Source of the DNA: an uncultured Parabacteroides sp.
GTDB lineage: Bacteria; Bacteroidota; Bacteroidia; Bacteroidales; Tannerellaceae
Length of the DNA: 15,385 nt
Reading direction: 5' to 3'
Assembly (NCBI GenBank): GCA_900552465.1
Contig: URZO01000093.1
Location: forward strand, 1 to 15,385
In this document: positions 1 through 5,877 of the stretch, in pieces
Position numbering within the stretch: position 1 is the first letter of the stretch
How the letters are laid out: each line of letters opens with the position of its first letter
Position numbers and translations under genes: made by a program
The notes under the pieces: generated by a model
Told to the model about the DNA's origin: nothing
Databases searched by the model: none
The model's input: the letters and a program-made list of their open reading frames with translations, nothing else

Positions 1-55
1 CTGGTTCGTCCAGAACTGGTTCGTCCAGAACTGGTTCGTCCAGAACTGGTTCGTC
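1..55. repeat. 15-bp in-frame tandem repeat
   Basis: The unit CTGGTTCGTCCAGAA is repeated three times perfectly, with a fourth copy broken after ten bases. The array may continue to the left of the window. On the minus strand it codes for D-E-P-V-L repeats in the DUF805 gene. Because 15 is a multiple of three, changes in copy number would alter tail length without shifting the frame. Confidence 0.95.
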
Positions 56-451
56 TTTTTTTTCTAATACATTTTCCCTCAAAATAGATAAACATGACGG
101 ATCTGATCCATATTCATTATATCCACAAATGCCCTTTTTACTCAATAAAATTAACAAATATAACCATCCTATATAAGGAACAAAATTCCATAAATAATAC
201 CAACCACTTTTACCTATATCGTGTAAACGCCTAACAGAGATTGCGATTGAAGGAATAATTGTAAGAATTGCATACAATGTGCTAAATACCCCATAAGACG
301 AATCACCAATTGTCGTTCCCAATAAGGTATCTATTACAAATGTAACAATCAAAAAAAACATATAGTAAAAAAAGAATACCCAAAATTCTACTCGACTTGC
401 CCTCCCTTCATGAACAGAATATTTCTTTAATGCATCAATAAAATATTTCAT
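1..451 (-). CDS. DUF805 family inner-membrane protein, C-terminus cut by window edge
   Basis: Reading the minus strand from ATG at 451 gives 150 codons without a stop, running off the left edge. Three hydrophobic segments are visible (about residues 22-44, 56-72 and 84-103). The signature R-L-H-D-I-G-K-S-G-W at 75-84 is the hallmark of DUF805 (YhaH-like) membrane proteins, whose biochemical role is unknown. After the membrane core the tail changes into a perfect pentapeptide repeat, D-E-P-V-L, from about residue 133 to the edge, encoded by a 15-bp tandem DNA repeat. The family normally ends soon after the third or fourth helix, so this acidic, proline-containing tail is an addition. The gene is strongly AT-rich compared with the efflux genes. 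Its nearest upstream -7 box (728-735) lies beyond a long hairpin, so it may be read through from the small RNA promoter or have its own weaker one. The family call is confident; the function is unknown. Confidence 0.85.
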   Translation of the reverse strand, partial: MKYFIDALKKYSVHEGRASRVEFWVFFFYYMFFLIVTFVIDTLLGTTIGDSSYGVFSTLYAILTIIPSIAISVRRLHDIGKSGWYYLWNFVPYIGWLYLLILLSKKGICGYNEYGSDPSCLSILRENVLEKKDEPVLDEPVLDEPVLDEP

Positions 452-496
452 ATAATATTTAGATTTAACGTACTTCAGTATCCCAATAGTACAAAT

Positions 497-722
497 AAAA
501 TAAAATAAAAGCGTGGAACTGTGTGCTGCTTTATAGATGGAGGTCCTCGGATGACCTTAAACACAAAACAGACAGCAGACCCACGCATATACGTGTGAAC
601 CCACTGTGCTGTCCTTGTGTTTAATTCAAATGAAAATTTCCGAGGTTTCCATCTATAAGGACAAAGCACAACGCTTCTTTTTCTAAAATAATAAGGAGTA
701 TCGACTCTTCGAACTTCTCTTA
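497..722 (-). ncRNA. Long rod-shaped structured RNA, candidate 6S RNA
   Basis: The core at 511-674 folds back on itself. Paired blocks are 511-514/671-674, 531-540/649-658 (10 of 10), 545-551/639-645 (7 of 7), 557-566/615-624 (10 of 10) and 571-577/607-613 (7 of 7), capped by a smaller stem near 582-595. Read on the minus strand, a -7 box TATCTTTG sits at 735-728. The rod is followed by a U-rich stretch (510 down to about 495), which resembles a transcript end. Between the third and fourth paired blocks is an asymmetric bubble, about 14 nt (625-638) opposite about 5 nt (552-556). Its long side contains UUCAUUUG, close to the phylum's -7 promoter consensus. A long rod with a central bubble that mimics an open promoter is the design of 6S RNA, the RNA-polymerase-binding regulator. 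Rfam also has a Bacteroidales-1 RNA that, from memory, has been proposed as the 6S homologue. A structured leader of the DUF805 gene or a MITE-like repeat are alternatives. No protein gene is convincing here. The ends are estimates. Confidence 0.5.
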
Positions 723-727
723 AGGAA

Positions 728-759
728 CAAAGATATAAATTCTTTTCGCGTATTTGAAA
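728..759 (-). promoter_or_regulatory. Bacteroidetes-type promoter for the structured RNA
   Basis: On the minus strand TATCTTTG (735-728) matches the -7 consensus TAnnTTTG exactly. TTTC at 759-756, 20 bases upstream, is a one-mismatch -33 box (consensus TTTG). The predicted start is around 720-724, directing transcription into the long hairpin. Confidence 0.5.
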
Positions 760-860
760 GTAAATCAAAAATTATTTCATCCTTTACATTTCATATCTGT
801 TACTTATTACAAATTAATTAAACGGATAAGACAATATACTTACTCAAAATCAATTCTATT

Positions 861-1520
861 TTATTCCGCATTTTTCTTCAGCCACTCCAATCTACGCAGA
901 TCAGGCAAATGCTTTACCTGGAAATGTTCAAACTTTACATTAAAACCGTTCCCGTCGGGACAAGCACCCATAAAGCCGACCTTCACCGGCGTATTATCCT
1001 GTAGCCAGGCATTTCGCATCATGGTGTAAGTCTTGTCATCGAAAGAGTAGAATATTTCAACGGCATCCAACCGTCTGACTGCCTTGATCCAGATATAAGG
1101 GACAGGTTTATCCAGCGTTATCACACTCCAGTCGCTGGTCTTATGGGTAACGACCGTGCTCAGATTGAATTTACCGTCTACAAATTCGATACCGGCCTTG
1201 ATATAATTCTCATGGTCTATACGCAGCATCAGTCCCGCCTGGTCGAAACGCTCCTTATAATCGCCCGTGATCTTCACTTTGGCTTCAAACTCGCCGCCAT
1301 AAGTCGCATAATAGAAAGGCGCATCATCGACGGTAAATCCATAATGAGAGATACGCCAGTAATCGCTTTGCGGGGTAACGAACATGGACAATGTCTTGTC
1401 CTTGATCTCCCATTGTGCTGGTTCGTTGAACCACTGCATCTTTTCGAGTGTCTGTGCCGATGTTGTTTCCATTGCCAGTAAGGCGAATACGCCTAAGATT
1501 ATTTTCTTCATTATTTTCAT
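861..1520 (-). CDS. Exported DUF1349 (concanavalin-like fold) protein
   Basis: A 219-aa protein with a Sec signal peptide (two Lys, a hydrophobic stretch I-I-L-G-V-F-A-L-L-A-M, cleavage near residue 22 after T-S-A), so it acts in the periplasm or at the surface. The rest resembles DUF1349, a concanavalin A-like beta-sandwich family. Typical features are the N-terminal W-F-N-E-P segment, the R-F-D-Q-A-G-L-M-L-R motif near the middle, W-I-K-A-V-R-R and an F-Y-S-F-D-D-K-T-Y segment. Members are often linked to carbohydrate binding or glycoside hydrolases, but no catalytic residues are known to me, so the substrate is unassigned. The start could also be the Met at 1511, three codons later; both leave a complete signal peptide. 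The gene stands alone and is transcribed divergently from the LuxR-type regulator, with both promoters overlapping at 1531-1546. That arrangement suggests it may be a target of the regulator (inference). Confidence 0.82.
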   Translation of the reverse strand: MKIMKKIILGVFALLAMETTSAQTLEKMQWFNEPAQWEIKDKTLSMFVTPQSDYWRISHYGFTVDDAPFYYATYGGEFEAKVKITGDYKERFDQAGLMLRIDHENYIKAGIEFVDGKFNLSTVVTHKTSDWSVITLDKPVPYIWIKAVRRLDAVEIFYSFDDKTYTMMRNAWLQDNTPVKVGFMGACPDGNGFNVKFEHFQVKHLPDLRRLEWLKKNAE

Positions 1521-1530
1521 ACATTTTATT

Positions 1531-1546
1531 TACCTTTGCAAAGGTA
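1531..1546. promoter_or_regulatory. Perfect 16-bp palindrome formed by two head-to-head -7 boxes
   Basis: TACCTTTGCAAAGGTA is its own reverse complement. Each half is an exact TAnnTTTG box: the plus-strand half (1531-1538) points to the LuxR-type gene at 1601, and the minus-strand half (1546-1539) points to the DUF1349 gene at 1520. For the minus direction an ATTG at 1570-1567, 20 bases upstream, is a near match to the -33 box. No good -33 box is seen for the plus direction. The two boxes abut, so polymerase should not be able to occupy both at once. The site could equally be an operator for a dimeric regulator. Confidence 0.5.
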
Positions 1547-1600
1547 GACGCTTACCGATAAACATGCAATACTGATTAATAACCATTCTACCCGTCAGAT

Positions 1601-2353
1601 ATGGATATCGTAAACAAACTGAACGACGAATTACTGAAACAGACATTCACAGAAGAGCAACAGTTGTCGAACCGGCTCAATGAATGTAAACTGATCGCAT
1701 CCACATATGCACAGATTGAAAATTCGATCGCAGTACTAAGTGATATGAAAACGAACACGAGCCATATCTACTACGGAGGAATGGCGGAAAAGCTGGGGCT
1801 GACCGAACGAGGCTCCAACAAAACGATCCACTCGATATGGGAAGAAGAGATCTTCAGCCGTATCCATCCCGACGACCTGCTGGAAAAACATCTGCAGGAA
1901 CTCCGGTTCCTGGACTTTCTGAAAAGTATTCCGGAAAAGGAACGTGCCGACTATCATATTGTCAGTCATATCCGGATGCGTGATAATACCGACAAATATA
2001 TCCATGTACTACACAGAATGTTCTACATCGCCAGCCAATCCAACGGCAGCATCCGGTTGTCTTTATGTCTTTACAACCTGACAGTCGATCCGTCTTTAGA
2101 CAGTGCCATCATCAACTCTGCCGACGGACAAATCCTTGAACTGCAGAAACAGACTTATAACGATATTCTATCCGTAAGAGAAAGAGAGATTCTACAGCTA
2201 ATAGAACAGGGCATGATGAGCAAAGAGATTGCTTCCACCCTCTCGATCAGCATAAATACGGTAAACAGGCATCGGCAGAATATCCTGGAAAAGCTGCACG
2301 TAAGCAATTCCATCGAGGCATGCCGGATAGCCAAAGGGCTGAAACTGATCTGA
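1601..2353 (+). CDS. PAS-like/LuxR-type transcriptional regulator
   Basis: A 250-aa cytoplasmic protein. Residues about 188-247 form a LuxR/FixJ-type four-helix DNA-binding domain. It begins L-S-V-R-E-R-E-I-L-Q-L-I, continues S-K-E-I-A-S-T-L-S-I-S-I-N-T-V-N-R-H, and ends I-L-E-K-L-H-V-S-N-S-I-E-A, matching every usual position of the helix-turn-helix. The N-terminal 165 residues contain no receiver aspartate pattern. They resemble the PAS-like input region (I-H-P-D-D motif at 88-92) found in many Bacteroidales regulators of this architecture; the ligand is unknown. The ATG at 1601 is the first in frame after the divergent promoter region. The gene ends 20 bp from the convergent PAP2 gene. The product may control its divergent DUF1349 neighbour or itself (inference). 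Confidence 0.85.
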   Translation: MDIVNKLNDELLKQTFTEEQQLSNRLNECKLIASTYAQIENSIAVLSDMKTNTSHIYYGGMAEKLGLTERGSNKTIHSIWEEEIFSRIHPDDLLEKHLQELRFLDFLKSIPEKERADYHIVSHIRMRDNTDKYIHVLHRMFYIASQSNGSIRLSLCLYNLTVDPSLDSAIINSADGQILELQKQTYNDILSVREREILQLIEQGMMSKEIASTLSISINTVNRHRQNILEKLHVSNSIEACRIAKGLKLI

Positions 2354-2373
2354 CGGCACCGATCTCTCCCTGA

Positions 2374-3606
2374 TTAAAACGTTACCGAAATAGAACTCCC
2401 CATCGTAAGGATCTGTGTACACTTCTTATCGGACGGGGCAGCCACCGGCGTCAAATTGTAATCCAGAAAGAACTTTACCCCCAGATTCTGTTTAGCCAGA
2501 AACGTCATCGAACCGCCCATTTCCATACTCATACCGCCCCTATTACCGATTGTCACGGTCGACAGGTCACACGCAGAATAGTGACCGTATCCGGCCAGCA
2601 ACTTACTACCGACCAACAGACGGGAAGCCAACGGATAAGAGAAGTATGCTCCGGCATATCCCGCTATCCAATCCAACGACTCGTCTTCGGCTACCTCATT
2701 CAAGATCACAGACATATTCGCTACCGTGAACTTTCCGCCGAACCCGACATACGGGTTGATGAACCAGGCTCCCTCGACACCCGCACTGCTACCGGAAGAA
2801 AAACTCATCCGGGAATGATCATTTAAGCGATACTCGCCAGGAATAACACTAAGCCCCAGATGAAGCCCCAGAAATGAAGGAACATGGAAACGATCGAATG
2901 TCTCAGAAGAAGCGGAACGGTTCAGCCCTTTCTCTTTGAAGATCAGGTCAGCAAAGAAATATCCCAACTCCGTCGACAGGATACCGAAACCGGCCCCTGC
3001 CAGGATATCACTCAGCCAATGCTTGTTGTTTGCCATCCGCGTAAGCCCGGTCGCAGTGGCCACCGAATAAGCCCCGATACTATACCACGGACTTTTGAAA
3101 CCATATTCTTTGCTCATCATTGTCGCCGTCATAAATGCCGTTGCCGTATGGCCGGACGGAAAAGAATGATCGTTGGAACCATCAGGACGCATCACTTTGG
3201 TATGAACTTTCAACTGCCCCACCACCGTCGACATGATCACAGCGGAAAAAGTATCCGAAACCAGCATCCGTCCCCACGAACTTCGACTTTCCACGCCTCC
3301 TGCTTTCATTCCCAGCATCACGGCAGCCGGAAGATATTGGGTATAATCATCGTAACGGCGGCTGAACGCAGGCAGATAAGCATTCCTCAACTGCCGGAAA
3401 TGATCGTCTTCACTTTTCACGATCAATCCTCCGACAACAAGCGGGACACCGATATAAGTCATCTGATAAGCCCGCGAAGAAGTTACCTTGTTTATAGTCC
3501 GCTGAAAGCCACTCTCCCGGGGAAAGATCTTTACAGTATCGACCTGTGCATGCACACCCCAAGAGACAGATAATAAGAATAAAAAGAATAGTTTGCTACG
3601 CATCAT
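2374..3606 (-). CDS. Exported PAP2 phosphatase with C-terminal beta-barrel-like domain
   Basis: A 410-aa protein beginning with a signal peptide (cleavage likely after V-H-A, residue 20). All three PAP2 acid-phosphatase motifs are present: K133-x6-R140-P141, P150-S-G-H153, and R190-x5-H196-x3-D200, with H196 the expected phospho-histidine nucleophile. The second half (about 235-410) is rich in alternating aromatic/Gly strands and ends in S-V-T-F with a terminal Phe, the typical signal of an outer-membrane beta-barrel. A PAP2 catalytic domain joined to an outer-membrane-like barrel suggests dephosphorylation of lipid phosphates (lipid A, phosphatidate or undecaprenyl pyrophosphate) in the periplasm. 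The substrate cannot be told from sequence. The gene lies 64 bp downstream of the sensor kinase on the same strand and has its own -7 box. Confidence is high for PAP2 and moderate for the barrel. Confidence 0.88.
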   Translation of the reverse strand: MMRSKLFFLFLLSVSWGVHAQVDTVKIFPRESGFQRTINKVTSSRAYQMTYIGVPLVVGGLIVKSEDDHFRQLRNAYLPAFSRRYDDYTQYLPAAVMLGMKAGGVESRSSWGRMLVSDTFSAVIMSTVVGQLKVHTKVMRPDGSNDHSFPSGHTATAFMTATMMSKEYGFKSPWYSIGAYSVATATGLTRMANNKHWLSDILAGAGFGILSTELGYFFADLIFKEKGLNRSASSETFDRFHVPSFLGLHLGLSVIPGEYRLNDHSRMSFSSGSSAGVEGAWFINPYVGFGGKFTVANMSVILNEVAEDESLDWIAGYAGAYFSYPLASRLLVGSKLLAGYGHYSACDLSTVTIGNRGGMSMEMGGSMTFLAKQNLGVKFFLDYNLTPVAAPSDKKCTQILTMGSSISVTF

Positions 3607-3631
3607 TGAATATAACTATGAATGACGGCAG

Positions 3632-3639
3632 CAAAACTA
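3632..3639 (-). promoter_or_regulatory. -7 box upstream of the PAP2 gene
   Basis: TAGTTTTG on the minus strand (3639 to 3632) is an exact TAnnTTTG match, 26 bases upstream of the PAP2 start codon. A possible -33 box ATTG (3660-3657) sits 17 bases upstream, slightly closer than usual. It suggests PAP2 can be expressed independently of the kinase operon. Confidence 0.45.
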
Positions 3640-3670
3640 GAAAGCAATTTTGTAGACAATTTGAATTTGG

Positions 3671-4741
3671 TCAGCCTACTTCCTTCTTGTCGAAAGATAC
3701 GGTAAACCGATGCAAACCTTCCTTATATATATAATGTATATGCCAACCATGATATTCACATATAGCCTTTGCGATAGCCAACCCCAAACCGTTCCCCTGC
3801 ACCTTCTCCGAAGGACGGTAAAAACGGCTGAACAACAACTGCTCGTCCAAACCCGCCTCCGCCGACGTATTCGCGATGGTCAGCCGGCGATCCGTTACGG
3901 AAATAAAGATTTCCCCGTCTTTCACATTATGACGCACAGCATTTATAATCAGGTTATTTATCAGGCTTTCCAATAACGTCCGGTTAGCCTCTACCTGAAC
4001 CGGAAGAGCTCCGAGATCCGTATGCACCGTTATCCCTTCCGTCAGCTTTTCCAGTAAAGGCAACATTTCTTTCAAAGTCCACGCCACATCCATCTCTTCC
4101 ATCTGTTTATACTGATCGTTCTCGATACGGGCAAGCAGCAACAGGTTTTTATTCAGGCGGGACAGGCGGCGCGTCACTTCATACAGGCTCTGGACGATCT
4201 CCGCCTGTTCTTCCGTCATATCGGACTGCTGCAACAACAGATCCAGTTTGCTTTGAAACACAGCCAAAGGGGTTTGCAGTTCGTGCGAAGCATTCTCCGT
4301 AAACTCCTTCTGCAAACGGTAACTCTCCAGGTTCTTTTTCATCAGCTGGGTAAGGGCGGCATTCAGCCGGGTAAACTCCTGTGTGTCATTCGGCATAAAC
4401 CGGGGAATACTTCCTCCTTCGAGAGAGAATCTTTCTATACGCCGGAGCGTATCGTCGAAAGGTATCCACAGGCGCTTGGAAATAAGCCTCATCATCAGGA
4501 CAAGGGCAATACTCAACACACCGGTGATCAACACAAACTGCAGAACCACTCCGACCAGCAGATCCCTCTCCAGATCCATTGCCGGCAACGGATTTCCCGC
4601 CTCTACCGCCTCTATTATATCTATCAGATCCTCGGCATAAAAATGCTTCGTCAGATAATAGAACAAAGGAGTAGCAAGCAACAACAACACAGCTGCACAG
4701 ACGATAAACTGCGTCAGGCTTTTATGTAACAGACTTTTCAT
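3671..4741 (-). CDS. Two-component sensor histidine kinase
   Basis: A 356-aa inner-membrane kinase. A first membrane helix (about residues 10-30) and a second (about 61-87) bracket a short periplasmic sensor loop of about 30 residues. A HAMP-like linker follows, then the HisKA dimerisation box F-T-E-N-A-S-H-E-L-Q-T-P with phospho-acceptor His153. The HATPase_c domain has the N box L-I-N-N-L-I-I-N-A-V-R-H-N (about 260-272) and the G2 box G-N-G-L-G-L-A (about 316-322). The start chosen is ATG at 4741 because its ATGA overlaps the stop codon of the upstream response regulator, indicating translational coupling; an in-frame ATG at 4750 would add three residues. The very short periplasmic loop suggests the kinase senses membrane or envelope state, or a partner protein, rather than binding a large ligand (inference). 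Its cognate regulator is the gene just upstream. Confidence 0.92.
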   Translation of the reverse strand: MKSLLHKSLTQFIVCAAVLLLLATPLFYYLTKHFYAEDLIDIIEAVEAGNPLPAMDLERDLLVGVVLQFVLITGVLSIALVLMMRLISKRLWIPFDDTLRRIERFSLEGGSIPRFMPNDTQEFTRLNAALTQLMKKNLESYRLQKEFTENASHELQTPLAVFQSKLDLLLQQSDMTEEQAEIVQSLYEVTRRLSRLNKNLLLLARIENDQYKQMEEMDVAWTLKEMLPLLEKLTEGITVHTDLGALPVQVEANRTLLESLINNLIINAVRHNVKDGEIFISVTDRRLTIANTSAEAGLDEQLLFSRFYRPSEKVQGNGLGLAIAKAICEYHGWHIHYIYKEGLHRFTVSFDKKEVG

Positions 4742-5412
4742 TCGATCCATTTATATCCGGTTCCATACACGTTCTTGATACAATCGTCCGCACCGGCTTC
4801 CGCCAGCTTGGCCTTCAGGTTCTTGATATGGGCATATACAAAATCCTGGTTATCCAACATATCGGCCATATCACCGCTCAGGTGTTCGGCAAGTGCACTT
4901 TTAGAGATCACCTTGTTACGATTTCCGATAAAGAAAAGCAACAACTCATATTCTGTCCTGGTCAGAACCACTATCCGGTCCTTTACATGGACTTCCTTGC
5001 TTAACAGGTCGACACTGATATCGTTGCTAGACAACGTATTACTGCTTGAAAACTGCCTGCGGCGGATAATAGCATAAATACGCATACTCAGTTCAGGCAG
5101 ATGGAAAGGCTTGGCAAGATAATCATCAGCCCCGATCTTCAGACCGTTCACCTTATCATCCAGAGAGTCTTTCGCTGAAACGATGATCACTCCGGCCGGA
5201 TTGTTCTGCCGTTTTATCTCCCGCAGGACATCCAAACCGTTGCCTCCGGGCAGCATCAGGTCCAACAGGATACAGTCGTAATCGTATAAATTGACTTTCT
5301 CCATCGCTTCCCCGAAAGTAAAAGCCTGCTCACACAAATAGTTCTCGGAATTGAGGAAGGCGGCAATGCTGCCGGACAATTCCCGTTCGTCTTCAATGAT
5401 CAACAGTTTCAT
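4738..5412 (-). CDS. OmpR/PhoB-family response regulator
   Basis: A 224-aa DNA-binding response regulator. The receiver domain (1-115) shows the acidic pair E7-D8, phospho-acceptor Asp51 in D-C-I-L-L-D-L-M-L-P, the switch Ser79 in I-I-V-S-A-K-D, and Lys101 in K-P-F. The C-terminal winged helix (about 125-222) has the OmpR-type recognition segment L-T-R-T-E-Y-E-L-L and the final wing G-T-G-Y-K-W. The reading frame is open further upstream, but that part codes for the EamA gene in another frame. The ATG at 5412 gives the expected receiver N-terminus M-K-L-L-I-I-E-D-E and overlaps the EamA stop as ATGA. It pairs with the kinase, whose start overlaps its own stop. Likely targets are its own operon, the efflux genes or PAP2 (inference). 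Confidence 0.93.
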   Translation of the reverse strand: MKLLIIEDERELSGSIAAFLNSENYLCEQAFTFGEAMEKVNLYDYDCILLDLMLPGGNGLDVLREIKRQNNPAGVIIVSAKDSLDDKVNGLKIGADDYLAKPFHLPELSMRIYAIIRRRQFSSSNTLSSNDISVDLLSKEVHVKDRIVVLTRTEYELLLFFIGNRNKVISKSALAEHLSGDMADMLDNQDFVYAHIKNLKAKLAEAGADDCIKNVYGTGYKWIE

Positions 5413-5825
5413 TTCACAATCATTAAAATGCTTCCACCGGTTATCAGCAGTCCGCCGATAATCACTCTCAAACTTACAGGTTCCTTCAGAAAGAGGAAAG
5501 AAAGATAGATCGTGAGAACAACACTCAACTTGTCGATCGGAGCCACACGTGAAACATCCCCTTCCTGTATCGCCTTGAAATAAAACAACCAGGACAGTCC
5601 CGTCGCTATCCCCGACAGGATAAGGAAAGTCCATGTATGCCGGTTGATCTCTTTTATCTCACCGACATGATTACCGAAGAATACGATCCCCCACGTGATC
5701 AACAAAATAACCAACGTCCGGATAGCCGTTGCCAGGTCTGAATTAATTCCTTTGACACCCACTTTCGCAAATATAGCCGTTAAGGCAGCAAAGAGAGCCG
5801 ATAGAAGCGCATAATATTTCCACAT
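5409..5825 (-). CDS. Small EamA/DMT-family membrane transporter
   Basis: A 138-aa protein made almost wholly of hydrophobic helices, four to five by eye. It corresponds to a single EamA unit, half the usual ten-helix DMT transporter, so it probably works as a dimer. Typical EamA features are the N-terminal A-L-L-S-A-L-F-A-A-L-T-A-I-F-A-K, F-Y-F-K-A-I-Q-E-G-D-V-S-R-V-A-P-I near residues 82-98, and F-L-K-E-P-V-S, followed by a final glycine-rich helix. The family exports small metabolites or drugs, and the substrate cannot be predicted here. The stop codon overlaps the response-regulator start (ATGA), so the transporter is the first gene of a coupled transporter-regulator-kinase unit, 52 bp downstream of the RND pump gene. 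A transporter coupled to a two-component system sometimes takes part in signal sensing (inference). Confidence 0.85.
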   Translation of the reverse strand: MWKYYALLSALFAALTAIFAKVGVKGINSDLATAIRTLVILLITWGIVFFGNHVGEIKEINRHTWTFLILSGIATGLSWLFYFKAIQEGDVSRVAPIDKLSVVLTIYLSFLFLKEPVSLRVIIGGLLITGGSILMIVK

Positions 5826-5848
5826 AATACATACTGATTAGGATATGA

Positions 5849-5856
5849 CAAATTTA
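5849..5856 (-). promoter_or_regulatory. -7 box upstream of the EamA-regulator-kinase unit
   Basis: TAAATTTG on the minus strand (5856 to 5849) matches TAnnTTTG and lies 24 bases before the EamA start codon, in the 52-bp gap after the RND gene. No convincing -33 TTTG is seen at the expected distance. If active, it uncouples the signalling unit from the efflux operon. Confidence 0.35.
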
Positions 5857-5877
5857 CATATTTCCTGAGAATTCTTT

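Noticed and set aside
475..768. 97-codon open frame on the minus strand
   Set aside because: It runs through the long inverted repeat. Its composition follows the RNA stem rather than protein-like codon use, and no family is recognisable.
2354..2373. Bidirectional terminator between the convergent LuxR-type and PAP2 genes
   Set aside because: The 20-bp gap contains no convincing hairpin or T-tract.
2884..3573. 229-codon plus-strand frame opposite the PAP2 gene
   Set aside because: Rich in His/Arg/Ser in the manner of an antisense shadow, with the PAP2 catalytic motifs clearly encoded on the other strand.
5413..5634. N-terminal extension of the response regulator
   Set aside because: The frame is open upstream of 5412, but the receiver domain starts normally at M-K-L-L-I-I-E-D and the extension overlaps the EamA coding sequence in another frame.
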